Assembly (NCBI RefSeq): GCF_003003885.1 | Contig: NZ_PVWN01000035.1 | Span: 1 to 45,364, forward strand | DNA length: 45,364 nucleotides | DNA from: Chlorogloea sp. CCALA 695 | Lineage (GTDB): Bacteria; Cyanobacteriota; Cyanobacteriia; Cyanobacteriales; Chroococcidiopsidaceae | Direction of reading: 5' to 3' | Shown: one piece after another, positions 8,541 to 17,645 of the stretch | Position numbering within the stretch: position 1 is the stretch's first letter | Layout of the letters: every line of letters starts with the position of its first letter | Position numbers and translations under genes: made by a program | The notes under the pieces: generated by a model | Told to the model about the DNA's origin: nothing | Databases searched by the model: none | Seen by the model: only the letters and a program-made list of their open reading frames with translations

Positions 8541-8621
8541 TTTTCCCCCTTTTTCAAGGGGAGACAAAAAGCGGTGTAGCTATGCTTCCCGCTTTATTGT
8601 CGTGGGTTAGGGAGGATATCT
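8541..8621 (-). repeat. Post-stop hairpin repeat, long form (copy 1)
   Basis: Read on the minus strand, this element begins 3 bases after the aminotransferase stop codon with a CCTAACCC block. It then has a stem of 7-base arms AAAGCGG and CCGCTTT followed by more T, and then a second stem CCCC / GGGG around TTGAAAAA. It aligns over its whole length with the copy at 19485-19567: stem arms are conserved while loops differ. The first stem followed by T residues resembles an intrinsic terminator for the minus-strand gene. Confidence 0.7.
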
Positions 8622-8624
8622 ATT

Positions 8625-9809
8625 TTAAACCACCTCTTCCGAGTAACGAATCCCCGCATCTTTCATGCGCTTAATTGCCTCGTGCATCCGCTCATCGGGT
8701 ACAGTAAGAGCAATGCGGAAAAAGCCCTCTCCTGACTCGCCGTAGCCATTACCAGGGGGGACAATAATCCCGCACTTGTCTAATAACAAAGTTACAAAAT
8801 CTGTAGAAGTATATCCTTGGGGAACTTTAGCCCATACATACAACGTAGCTTTAGGCGCTTCAATATCCCAGCCTAAACTCTGCAATCCTTGGACAATGAT
8901 ATCACGCCGCTTTTGGTAAACTGACATCACCGCTTGCAATTCGGCTTCTGTAGTAGAGTAAGCTGCGATCGCGGCTTTTTGTACAGCCTTAAATACCCCA
9001 GAGTCTACATTTGTCTTTACTTGTCCTAAACCTTTAATCCCGTGACTAGAACCCACGACAAACCCCACTCGCCAGCCTGTCATATTATAGGATTTAGACA
9101 AGCTATGAAACTCAATTGCTATATCCTTTGCCCCAGGTACTTGTAAGACGCTAGGGGGCTTGTAGCCATCGTAAGCCATCTCTGAGTAGGCGTGATCGTG
9201 ACATAGCAATATATCGTATTTTTTGCAATAAGCTACCAACTGTTCAAAAAATTCTAGTGTAGCCAATCCCCCTGTAGGATTATTGGGGTAATTTATCCAC
9301 AACAACTTAGCTTTACGGGCTATTTCTTCGGGAATTGCGGCTAAATCTGGTAAAAACTTGGCGGATGGTAATAATGGCATCCGATAAAAATCGCCGCCAG
9401 CAAAAATTGTTGAAGTGCGATACACCGGATAGCCAGGATCAGGAATTAATGTATAGTCTCCAGGTTCTACAAAAGCCAAAAATGTATTGTGGATTGCTTC
9501 TTTAGAACCAATAGATGACACAACTTCGGTATTTGGATCTAATCCTGTAACCTTAAACCGCCGTTCCATCCATTTTACTACCGCTTCTCTAAATTCTTTT
9601 GTTCCTTGGTAGGGAGGATAGTTGTGCGTACTAGAGTCATCAATTGCCTCGTGCATCGCTTGGACAATGGGTTGTGGAGTAGGTTTATCTGGATCTCCTA
9701 CTCCCATATTAATAATATCTACTCCTTTGGAAACCATTTCGTCGCGTTTACGGTCTATTTCAGCAAATAAATAAGGAGGTATTTTTTCTAAGCGTTTAGC
9801 GAACTGCAT
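8625..9809 (-). CDS. LL-diaminopimelate aminotransferase-type class I aminotransferase
   Basis: A 394-residue PLP-dependent fold-type I aminotransferase. The Schiff-base lysine is in SLSKSYNMTGWR (Lys239), the PLP-binding NNPTG is at 176-180, and the substrate arginine lies in the C-terminal FRIALTVPDERM. The MQFAKRLEKIPPYLFAEIDRK start and GDPDKPTPQPI motif are characteristic of the DapL2-type enzymes that make LL-diaminopimelate for lysine and peptidoglycan. Cyanobacteria also carry a plant-like DapL1, so this paralogue may have another substrate; many such proteins are labelled simply aspartate or class I/II aminotransferases. It appears monocistronic, with a hairpin repeat immediately downstream. 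Confidence 0.85.
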   Translation of the reverse strand: MQFAKRLEKIPPYLFAEIDRKRDEMVSKGVDIINMGVGDPDKPTPQPIVQAMHEAIDDSSTHNYPPYQGTKEFREAVVKWMERRFKVTGLDPNTEVVSSIGSKEAIHNTFLAFVEPGDYTLIPDPGYPVYRTSTIFAGGDFYRMPLLPSAKFLPDLAAIPEEIARKAKLLWINYPNNPTGGLATLEFFEQLVAYCKKYDILLCHDHAYSEMAYDGYKPPSVLQVPGAKDIAIEFHSLSKSYNMTGWRVGFVVGSSHGIKGLGQVKTNVDSGVFKAVQKAAIAAYSTTEAELQAVMSVYQKRRDIIVQGLQSLGWDIEAPKATLYVWAKVPQGYTSTDFVTLLLDKCGIIVPPGNGYGESGEGFFRIALTVPDERMHEAIKRMKDAGIRYSEEVV

Positions 9810-10489
9810 GGCGATTTAGCAACAAATTACTATAAAAAATACAAGCTTTTGGTATAAATAAGCATCAGTTTTGGCTTACTTTGTTTCTTCAAAGGCTGAC
9901 GGGTTATAGCTGATGGCTACTAACCAGTGGAAGCACAATACCACAATTTACGCCTTGCTCGCTTTGGGGTTTAAGTTTCTGGGCGATCGCTTATATTAAG
10001 CCCACCACAACTAAAAGCAGTTCATACATCTATCTTTAGATAGACTTGTCTTTTCCTTATATCATGTATCTTTTGTCAAAAACCTACTAACATTACTTCG
10101 TTTACTTGAATAGCTCAAACAAGCCACTATAGACTAAGTCTACAAACATAATTGAAAATAAAAATAGGTGGAGAAACTTTAAATAAACTGTCCGATTTAT
10201 GTATTCTTTATAACCTACACGGATTGTTGGTTTACCTCTAAAGATAGATTTAAACAGAAAATTTTCAGTGCTGTAAGCTTTTAAAACCTATGGTTTACCA
10301 CATTCATATCACTTATAGACCTATGAAAAAGTTTTGTATAATTCCACACTTTTAACTTATGTAAAATTAGATAAACTATAGCAGTAAGTAGAAGGAAAAA
10401 ACTCCAACTACTGGTCGATACTAAGATCGATTGCTTTTGGTGAAATAGAACTTATCTAATCAAGTAGTAAACCCACTAAATAAAAAATA
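9810..10489. other. Long divergent intergenic region upstream of the STAS gene
   Basis: This 680-base AT-rich region separates the aminotransferase and STAS genes. It contains two short perfect palindromes: TCTATCT-TT-AGATAGA at 10029-10044 and TAGACT-A-AGTCTA at 10130-10142. An ideal -10 hexamer TATAAT lies at 10337-10342, with only a weak -35, which would give a leader of about 140 bases for the STAS gene. I see no tRNA, no supported ORF and no known riboswitch; the length leaves room for an unannotated small RNA. Confidence 0.4.
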
Positions 10490-10825
10490 ATGTCAACGAC
10501 AATTGCCTATCCGGAAATTACAGTTATTTGCCCTCATGGTGCTGTAAATGCGTCGAACGCCGGAGATTTTCAGCAAGAAATGACGAAAGCAGTCTTGCAA
10601 GATAAGGGTTCTAGCGTACTGGTAAACTTAGAGCAAGTAGAATCATTAGATAGTGCGGGTTTGATGGCATTGGTTTCAAGTCTTAAGTTAGCTCAGTCTT
10701 TAGGTTCGCGTTTTAGCTTGTGTGGTGTATCGCCAGCTATTCAGATTATTTTTGAACTAACCCAGTTAGACAGAGTATTTGAGATATTTGAAAACACTAC
10801 CGCCTTTAAAAAAGCTTGTTCCTAA
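10490..10825 (+). CDS. STAS domain protein (anti-sigma factor antagonist-like)
   Basis: A 111-residue single STAS domain, as in SpoIIAA/RsbV anti-anti-sigma factors. The phosphorylatable serine is Ser55 in ESLDSAGLMAL, within the usual strand-loop-helix; flanking segments SSVLVNLEQV and RFSLCGVSPAIQIIFELTQL fit the family. Such proteins switch partner when a serine kinase phosphorylates them; in cyanobacteria single STAS proteins act with SpoIIE/RsbW-like proteins located elsewhere. No kinase or phosphatase gene is nearby. It sits 45 bases upstream of the large radical SAM gene on the same strand. Confidence 0.9.
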   Translation: MSTTIAYPEITVICPHGAVNASNAGDFQQEMTKAVLQDKGSSVLVNLEQVESLDSAGLMALVSSLKLAQSLGSRFSLCGVSPAIQIIFELTQLDRVFEIFENTTAFKKACS

Positions 10826-10870
10826 ATTAACTAATGCTAAGGTAAAGCTAAATAGCTGAAATTAGCCAAA

Positions 10871-13471
10871 GTGGTTGCAGTTAAAGAATTATTAACCGAT
10901 GGGATTCTCAAACCTGCTCGTTATTTAGGTAACGAGTTGGGATCAGTTCATAAAGATTGGGATAAAGCCGTAGTGCGTTGGGTGCTGACGTACCCAGAAG
11001 TGTACGAAGTCGGAGCGTCCAACCTTGGGCATATTATCTTATACAGCATTTTAAATGCTCAACCGCGTCAACTGTGCGATCGCGCTTATCTACCCGCGCC
11101 CGATTTATCAGCAAAGTTACGCGAAACTGGTACGCCTTTATTTGCGGTAGAGTCCAAGGAATATCTAACTAAGTTTGACATTTTAGGTTTTAGTTTGAGC
11201 TACGAACTAGGCGCAACCAACATTCTAGAGATGTTGGATTTGGCGGAAATTCCCCTGACGTGGCAAGAAAGACAGCAAAGCTCTTATCCGTTAATCTTTG
11301 CAGGTGGACAAACCGCAACTTCAAACCCCGAACCCTACGCAGATTTTTTTGACTTTATTGCCTTGGGTGATGGGGAAGAATTATTACCAGAAATTGGCTT
11401 AGTCTTAGAGCAAGGTAAGTTAACAAATTTAAGTAGAGTTGAATTACTGCTTGAATTAGCACAAGTACCAGGCGTGTACGTGCCACAGTTTTATAAAATG
11501 GCTGAAGATGGCTCAGTGCATCCCCTCCGCCCCGATGTCCCCGAAAGAATTTTGCGGCGTGTAGCAACTCCTATGCCTGCTTATTCGATTGGTTTAGTAC
11601 CTTATGTCGAAACAGTACACGATCGCCTTACCGTAGAAATTAGACGCGGTTGTACTCGCGGTTGTCGTTTCTGTCAGCCAGGAATGCTCACCCGTCCGGC
11701 ACGAGATGTAGAACCAGAGCAAGTAATAGAAGCAATTGAAGAAGGAATGCGGGCTACGGGATATAACGAATTTTCCTTGCTATCGCTCAGTTGCTCAGAT
11801 TATTTAGCTTTACCCGCCGTTGGGGTAGAAATAAAAAATCGCCTTAAAGATGAAAATATATCCTTATCTTTACCGAGTCAAAGAGTAGACAGATTTGATG
11901 AAAATATTGCCAATATCTTAGGCGGTACTAGGAAAGGTGGACTGACTTTTGCCCCCGAAGCTGGTACTCAAAGGCTGCGGGATGTTGTTAATAAAGGCTT
12001 AACTAACGAAGAATTGCTCCGGGGTGTAAAAACGGCTGTAGAGCAAGGCTGGGACAAAATTAAGCTGTATTTTATGATCGGCTTACCTGGCGAAACTGAT
12101 GAGGATGTATTGGGCATTGCGGAGACGGTGCGGTGGTTGCAACAAGAATGTCGAAATATAGAAAGAAAAGAAGTAACGGGGGATGATAAATCATCATCGC
12201 AGCGCCGCTCTGGGGGCGGTAGAAAGGCTTTAAGCATTAATTTGACAATTTCTAACTTTACGCCAAAACCCCATACGCCGTTTCAATGGCATTGCGTGAC
12301 AGATGCGGAGTTTGAGCATAAAAAATGGCTATTAAGGTGCGAATTTCGCTCAATCAGAAATTTGAAGGCAAATTTTACCGACGTGCGGATATCGGCGATG
12401 GAGGATTTTGTTGGTAGAGGCGATCGCCGTCTTGCGCCTGTAATTCGTCGTGCTTGGGAATTGGGCGCAGGGATGGATTCATGGTTTGAAAGTGTCGATA
12501 AGGCTTTTGGGGCGTGGGAAAGAGCGATCACTGAGTCGGGTTTAGGATGGAAATATCGTCAAAAAGAAGAAGACGCGGCGACACCTCAAACTAATTTAGA
12601 TCGGCGCTTACCTTGGGATCATATTAATACCGGAATTAGTAAAGAGTGGCTAAAAGCAGATTTAGAAAAAGCATTAGCCGCCGCTATCGTACCAGATTGC
12701 TCTTTTGATGAATGCTCTCATTGTGGCGTTTGTAGCGTAGATTTTGGTCACAATGTAGTTGTAGATGCTCTACCTATTCCCGAATTTGCCGGGGATTTTG
12801 TCCCAAATACCGATAGATTGCAACGAGTGCGATTGTGGTTTGGCAAGTTAGGAGATTTAGCTTTAATTAGTCACTTAGATTTGCTGCGCTTATTTGATCG
12901 CGTATTAAGACGAGCATCGCTACCAATTTCTTTTAGTGGCGGCTTTCACCCCAGCCCCCGCATGGCGATCGCTATGGCATTACCATTGGGAGTAACTAGC
13001 AGTGGCGAAGTTATCGACTTTGAACTAACTCAAAGTGTTGATTTAGAGGAGTTTAAACAAAAAATCAGCCAACAGTTGCCAGCGAATTTACCAATTTATA
13101 AAATAGCCGAAGTCGATTTAAAAGCACCGTCTTCAGCAAAATTACTAACCCAAGCGGAGTATTTGCTAACAGTAACAAGTACAAACCCAAGTCAATGGCA
13201 GCAATGGATAGAAGCAATTAAAACTACTGATGCTATTTGGTTAGAACATACTACCAAATCTGGGAAACTTCAGACGATTAATTTGCGAAGTCGCTTACTG
13301 GATCTAGCTTTAGTTTCCACAACTCCCGACGTATTACGTTATACAGGGGTTTGTCAAAATGACGGTACGCAACTAAAACCAGAACACGTAATATTTATGC
13401 TGGAGCAAGTAGCAAAGCAAGAATTTTCTTTACTGCACATCCACCGCGATCGCCTTGTGATAGAAAATTAG
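10871..13471 (+). CDS. TIGR03960 family B12-binding-type radical SAM protein fused to DUF2344
   Basis: An 866-residue fusion. Residues 1-225 form the B12-binding-like domain, then a radical SAM barrel with CxxxCxxC as CTRGCRFC near residue 260 (TVEIRRGCTRGCRFCQPG). A cysteine cluster C-x4-C-x2-C-x2-C near residue 610 (CSFDECSHCGVC) may bind a second metal or cluster. From about residue 650 onward the TIGR03936/DUF2344 domain is present (RLWFGKLGDLALISHLDLLRLFDR, SFSGGFHPSPRMAIAMALPLG). The DUF2344 family is repeatedly found beside RNase E/G genes, as here, and is suspected of RNA or ribosome modification; the reaction is unknown. Start is GTG 10871. Confidence 0.9.
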   Translation: MVAVKELLTDGILKPARYLGNELGSVHKDWDKAVVRWVLTYPEVYEVGASNLGHIILYSILNAQPRQLCDRAYLPAPDLSAKLRETGTPLFAVESKEYLTKFDILGFSLSYELGATNILEMLDLAEIPLTWQERQQSSYPLIFAGGQTATSNPEPYADFFDFIALGDGEELLPEIGLVLEQGKLTNLSRVELLLELAQVPGVYVPQFYKMAEDGSVHPLRPDVPERILRRVATPMPAYSIGLVPYVETVHDRLTVEIRRGCTRGCRFCQPGMLTRPARDVEPEQVIEAIEEGMRATGYNEFSLLSLSCSDYLALPAVGVEIKNRLKDENISLSLPSQRVDRFDENIANILGGTRKGGLTFAPEAGTQRLRDVVNKGLTNEELLRGVKTAVEQGWDKIKLYFMIGLPGETDEDVLGIAETVRWLQQECRNIERKEVTGDDKSSSQRRSGGGRKALSINLTISNFTPKPHTPFQWHCVTDAEFEHKKWLLRCEFRSIRNLKANFTDVRISAMEDFVGRGDRRLAPVIRRAWELGAGMDSWFESVDKAFGAWERAITESGLGWKYRQKEEDAATPQTNLDRRLPWDHINTGISKEWLKADLEKALAAAIVPDCSFDECSHCGVCSVDFGHNVVVDALPIPEFAGDFVPNTDRLQRVRLWFGKLGDLALISHLDLLRLFDRVLRRASLPISFSGGFHPSPRMAIAMALPLGVTSSGEVIDFELTQSVDLEEFKQKISQQLPANLPIYKIAEVDLKAPSSAKLLTQAEYLLTVTSTNPSQWQQWIEAIKTTDAIWLEHTTKSGKLQTINLRSRLLDLALVSTTPDVLRYTGVCQNDGTQLKPEHVIFMLEQVAKQEFSLLHIHRDRLVIEN

Positions 13472-13997
13472 AGAAAAATATCCTTCGTACTACTTTCTTA
13501 ATTGATTTTTGCCCTGCTTAGGCTAAACTTGTATCTATAGCAATTTTTAGCGCTCAATTTTCTGCTGTAGCTCATTGGGAGCAATCGGGGCGGAAGCAAA
13601 AATAATTGCAGAACAGTTCCAACAACTCTTTTGCATAAAAGTTAAGGCGAACTGAAAATTCTCTGTTATTTGTTGCTTTTGAGTAGCTTGGCGATCGCTA
13701 TTGAGTGCCGTTAACTTTTTTAAAGGTCTTGAAGATTGTATTGCTGACTCCTAAAAGCCAGGATACTGCATAAAGATTAATTACAGATGCTCAATGCCCG
13801 TTGTTTACTATGGTAAGCAACTGTTGTGCAATAAGCCCCCACTTCAAAGGTAGTTAGCACTAATGTGTTATTTGCCTTTGACCTAAACCCCTAGTTAAAT
13901 TCCAATTGCAATTATCAGCAGCATCAATATTCAGGCTTGTGAAAGCGAGACAATCTTCACGGCTATGAAACATCGCTGCTAAATTTGAGGAAATTGA
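13472..13997. other. rne upstream region with candidate leader structures
   Basis: This 526-base gap precedes rne. Two stem-loops can be drawn: TTCTGC at 13560-13565 pairing with GCAGAA at 13608-13613 around an inner GCTC/GAGC stem, and a strong nine-pair hairpin at 13800-13821 with loop TATG and one G-U pair. It is known that bacterial rne mRNAs are autoregulated through long 5' leaders cut by RNase E, and a long rne leader is described in Synechocystis; that this region does so is inference. The GCTC-ATTGG-GAGC segment mimics a tRNA D-arm, but no tRNA can be completed. Confidence 0.45.
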
Positions 13998-16133
13998 ATG
14001 CCAAAACAAATTATTATCGCCGAACAGCACCACATAGCTGCGGTTTTTAGCGAAGATCAAATTCAAGAACTTGTAGTAGCTACTGGTCATCATCAAATTA
14101 GTGATGTTTATTTAGGAGTAGTAGAAAATGTATTGCCGGGGATAGATGCGGCTTTTGTCAATATTGGCGACTCGGAGCGAAATGGATTTATTCATGTTAC
14201 CGATTTAGGGCCATTACGACTCAAGCGGACAGCAGGAGCAATTACAGAACTATTAGCTCCCCAGCAAAAAGTATTAGTTCAAGTAATGAAAGAGCCAACG
14301 GGAAATAAAGGCCCAAGGCTGACTGGAAATATTACGCTCCCCGGTCGTTATGTCGTATTAATGCCCTTTAATCGCGGTGTAAACCTTTCAAGGAGAATTA
14401 GAACTGAGAACGAACGCAACCGTTTAAGAGCTTTAGCAATCCTCATCAAACCGTCGGGAATGGGTATGTTAGTGCGTACCGAAGCGGAGGGAAAGCCAGA
14501 GGAAGCAATTATTGAAGACTTAGAAATATTGCTCAAGCAGTGGGAGACAATTCAACAAGAAGCGCAATCGACACGAGCGCCAGCTTTACTAAAACGCGAC
14601 GATGATTTTATTCAGCGCGTACTCAGGGATATGTATGGCGCAGATGTCAACCGGATTGTAGTAGATTCCAATCTAGGCTTAAAAAGAGTCAAGCAGGCTT
14701 TAGTTAATTGGAGTGGTGGGAGTGTTCCCCAAGGGTTGCTAATCGATCATCACCGCGATCGCACCTCCATATTAGAATACTTCCGCATCACTGCCGCAAT
14801 TAAAGAAGCCCTGAAGCCACGAGTAGACTTGCCTTCGGGGGGTTATGTGATTATTGAACCTACCGAAGCTTTGACGGTGGTTGATGTCAATTCTGGCTCG
14901 TTTACGCGCTCGGCTACCGCTAGAGAAACCGTACTATGGACAAACTGCGAAGCGGCGACAGAAATAGCTAGACAACTGCGGATGCGGAATATAGCAGGAG
15001 TAATTATTGTTGATTTTATCGACATGGACTCCCAAAAAGACCAACTCCAAGTATTAGAACACTTTAATAAAGCGCTCAAAGCTGATAAAGCAAGACCCCA
15101 AATAGCCCAGTTATCAGAATTAGGTTTAGTCGAACTTACCCGCAAGCGCCAAGGACAAAACATCTACGAATTGTTTGGTAGCACCTGTCCAACTTGTGGC
15201 GGCTTAGGGCATATAGAACATTTACCAGGAGAAGCCGACAATCGAGAAAAGGAAGTAGTTACAACTCCAATTAGAGAAAGAATATCTTTAGCTGAAATTC
15301 CAGAGAGATCGCCTATAGTCATCCCGGCAACAAATCGGGAGTTTCGCACACCTACCCCCAAGCTACCAGAACCAAGAGAAAATTATCTAGATACCGCCGA
15401 AGCTTTCACCAGCAGCGAGCGCCCTTCTGTAGTTAATATTAGCGATCGCTCTAGCTTTCAAGAAGATAATGAAAGCGATCGCCGTACTCACCGCCGTCGC
15501 AATAGTCGGATTGAAGCAGAGGAAGCCCAAGAAAATAGTTTAAATTTGGTTAACGATATCGAACCAGAAATAGACATTGAGGAGCAAGAAGAAGCTCAAA
15601 GCGATCCTGAAACAACGTCTATTACAAGTAAAGTTAGTTGGATTGAAAGAGCCGAGCGCACTAAGCCTGTAAAACCAGAGCCAATCAAACCTATCGTTAC
15701 ACCGCCGGAAATTGTGACTGTAGAAATGAGTCCAGAACAGCAAGATATTTATGCACTCATGGGAGTGTCGCCCTTGGTGCTATTAAATCGTCAAGTAAAA
15801 AACTCCAAAAGTGCGATCATTAACGTTATTTTGCCAGGACAAACGGTAAAATCTGCGGTGGTTGAAACCCAGGACGCAACAGATATCTTAGCACCAGAAG
15901 TAGTGATTGAATCAGATAGCGATCGCATAGAGCAGTTAGTTCTACCAATTACACCCAGCTTAGAACCTGCGATCATTGCTCCAGAAATTGCCCAAATTCC
16001 CACTATAGAAGCAGTGGAGGATTACCCGATACAGGAAGACGTTAATAATTCGGTAGAGGAGACTGTCAGCACAGAACCTCTAGTAGAAGAACCACCCCGT
16101 CGCCGCCGTCGCCGTTCTTCAGCTACAGAATAG
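13998..16133 (+). CDS. rne: Ribonuclease E/G family endoribonuclease
   Basis: A 711-residue RNase E, the main mRNA-decay and RNA-processing endonuclease. The catalytic half (about 1-415) has an S1 domain (DVYLGVVENVLPGIDAAFVNIG), the 5' sensor, a DNase I-like site with VVDVNSGSF and IVDFIDM (metal-binding aspartates), and the zinc link CPTCGG near residue 397. The C-terminal 300 residues are acidic and presumably unstructured. The protein ends in RRRRRRSSA plus TE; this nonapeptide is the known cyanobacterial PNPase-binding site. It starts at ATG 13998 and is followed by rnhB 42 bases later, the conserved rne-rnhB arrangement. Confidence 0.95.
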   Translation: MPKQIIIAEQHHIAAVFSEDQIQELVVATGHHQISDVYLGVVENVLPGIDAAFVNIGDSERNGFIHVTDLGPLRLKRTAGAITELLAPQQKVLVQVMKEPTGNKGPRLTGNITLPGRYVVLMPFNRGVNLSRRIRTENERNRLRALAILIKPSGMGMLVRTEAEGKPEEAIIEDLEILLKQWETIQQEAQSTRAPALLKRDDDFIQRVLRDMYGADVNRIVVDSNLGLKRVKQALVNWSGGSVPQGLLIDHHRDRTSILEYFRITAAIKEALKPRVDLPSGGYVIIEPTEALTVVDVNSGSFTRSATARETVLWTNCEAATEIARQLRMRNIAGVIIVDFIDMDSQKDQLQVLEHFNKALKADKARPQIAQLSELGLVELTRKRQGQNIYELFGSTCPTCGGLGHIEHLPGEADNREKEVVTTPIRERISLAEIPERSPIVIPATNREFRTPTPKLPEPRENYLDTAEAFTSSERPSVVNISDRSSFQEDNESDRRTHRRRNSRIEAEEAQENSLNLVNDIEPEIDIEEQEEAQSDPETTSITSKVSWIERAERTKPVKPEPIKPIVTPPEIVTVEMSPEQQDIYALMGVSPLVLLNRQVKNSKSAIINVILPGQTVKSAVVETQDATDILAPEVVIESDSDRIEQLVLPITPSLEPAIIAPEIAQIPTIEAVEDYPIQEDVNNSVEETVSTEPLVEEPPRRRRRRSSATE

Positions 16134-16175
16134 CTAGAAGCAAATAGCTGTTACCCAAGTGCTAGCAGCTATTTT

Positions 16176-16850
16176 ATGAAAATTATGAAACGAGCATTTA
16201 TCGGGTTAGAATTTGATACGGAGCTCGCCCTTAGCTTAGATGGAGAAAGTTTAGTTGTTGCTGGTGTAGATGAAGTAGGTAGAGGGGCTTTATTTGGCCC
16301 AGTGGTAGCCGCCGCCGTCATATTGCCTACCTCTGTTTTATCAGAACTTGTGGAGGCAAAAATTAGAGATAGCAAACAATTATCTGCTTACCGTCGAGAA
16401 GAATTAGCCAAGAAAATTTGTAACTGTGCTTTAGCTTGGGGTGTTGATTCAGCTTCTAGCGCCGAAATTGACCAAATCAATATTTTACAAGCCTCCCTAT
16501 TAGCGATGAAACGGGCGGTACTCAAGCTAAAGGTAAAGCCGCAATTGTGCTTAGTTGACGGCAATCATGCTATCAAAGACTTATCAATTCCTCAGCAAAC
16601 CTTAGTTAAAGGAGATGAAAAGTCTATAGTTATTGCCTCAGCGAGTATTGTTGCCAAAGTTTGGCGAGATGACTTGATAACTCAATTGGCTAAAAAGTAT
16701 CCTATATACGATCTAGCCGCAAATAAAGGTTACGGTACAGCACGTCATCTCCAAGCCCTTAAAGAGTACGGAGCCTCACCCTTGCATCGGAGGTCTTTTC
16801 GTCCGTGTCAGGTAGAAGGGGCGGCATTGGGGGGCAAAAGCGGCGCTTGA
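16176..16850 (+). CDS. rnhB: Ribonuclease HII
   Basis: A 224-residue RNase HII, which removes ribonucleotides from DNA and RNA-DNA hybrids. The DEVGRGALFGPVVAAAV motif near residue 30 carries the first two acidic metal ligands; LVDGN and SIVAKVWRDDLI supply the remaining residues. Cyanobacterial rnhB is co-transcribed with rne, and the 42-base spacing agrees. ATG 16176 gives a short 25-residue extension before the first core motif; a second ATG (codon 4) is equally possible. The 3' end overlaps the convergent DUF1997 gene by 43 bases, so transcripts of the two must overlap. Confidence 0.93.
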   Translation: MKIMKRAFIGLEFDTELALSLDGESLVVAGVDEVGRGALFGPVVAAAVILPTSVLSELVEAKIRDSKQLSAYRREELAKKICNCALAWGVDSASSAEIDQINILQASLLAMKRAVLKLKVKPQLCLVDGNHAIKDLSIPQQTLVKGDEKSIVIASASIVAKVWRDDLITQLAKKYPIYDLAANKGYGTARHLQALKEYGASPLHRRSFRPCQVEGAALGGKSGA

Positions 16851-17398
16851 TGTGTGTCAGCTTGCTCGACTTGGGCGTTTACCCAATTTCGGTAGTCAGC
16901 TAAAAGTTGATGTAGCAATCGCTGCTTAATTGTTAATAAAACACTTTTAAGTAAACCGTTACCTGTTGCTTCTACTAACGAGCTAGGCATCATTGATAAA
17001 GGCATGGGCAATTCAACCTCTACCTTCAAATCCGCCTTACCTCTAAGCCGAGTTTCGCCGTTGATTTGCTCCGGCGATAGGTATCCTTGTAAGTCCAAAT
17101 TAAAACGCTGGTTGATATACTCAACTCCTCTAATCTCGCAACCTACAGACTGTAAATGAATAGTTCCGTTAGCTGTCGCCCAAACTTTGAGGTCTACCGT
17201 TGGCTGAATACTCAGCATCATAAAACTTAAGGGACGCATTTTGAGCCGATAATGGTCTGCTCCTAATGTTTCTATCCGACTAGGCTCAACAAGAGTAGAA
17301 ACTAAGCGTTGAGGTTGGCGCAAATAATGATGAATTGCTACAGGCTGTTCTGGAACTACAATTTCCACGCACAAAGAGGCAGTAAACCGAGTAGGCAT
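16808..17398 (-). CDS. DUF1997 family protein
   Basis: A 196-residue protein of the DUF1997 family shared by cyanobacteria and plastids. Typical segments are YLRQPQRLVSTLVEPSRIE, HYRLKMRPLSFMMLSIQPTVDLKV, INQRFNLDLQGYLSP and LKVEVELPMPLSMMPSSLVEATGNG. The fold is predicted to be START/SRPBCC-like, which suggests a hydrophobic ligand, but function is unknown. It lies next to rne-rnhB, a neighbourhood I recall from other cyanobacteria. Its C-terminal codons overlap rnhB on the opposite strand. Confidence 0.85.
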   Translation of the reverse strand: MPTRFTASLCVEIVVPEQPVAIHHYLRQPQRLVSTLVEPSRIETLGADHYRLKMRPLSFMMLSIQPTVDLKVWATANGTIHLQSVGCEIRGVEYINQRFNLDLQGYLSPEQINGETRLRGKADLKVEVELPMPLSMMPSSLVEATGNGLLKSVLLTIKQRLLHQLLADYRNWVNAQVEQADTHQAPLLPPNAAPST

Positions 17399-17645
17399 AA
17401 GTAGATATAAAGGCTTGTTAACTTATTTTAGGTTTTTTTAAGAAATTAATCCCAATTTCTACCAATAATTATTTATTGATTAAAAATTGTGTTGATATTG
17501 CTTCTCAGCATAAAAGGAAAATTAACAAAGTTCAATATCTTAGGAGAGATTCATTAACTCAATTTTGCCTTGTTTGGCAGCCCAATTTTTCTTAGCATTA
17601 CTATTACTAAGGCATAAGTAGGTTTTTTTGCCTAAAAAATCGAAA

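Noticed and set aside
13553-13615. tRNA-like D-arm GCTC-ATTGG-GAGC upstream of rne
   Set aside because: No matching anticodon or T arm can be paired and the loop is too short; treated as possible leader structure instead.
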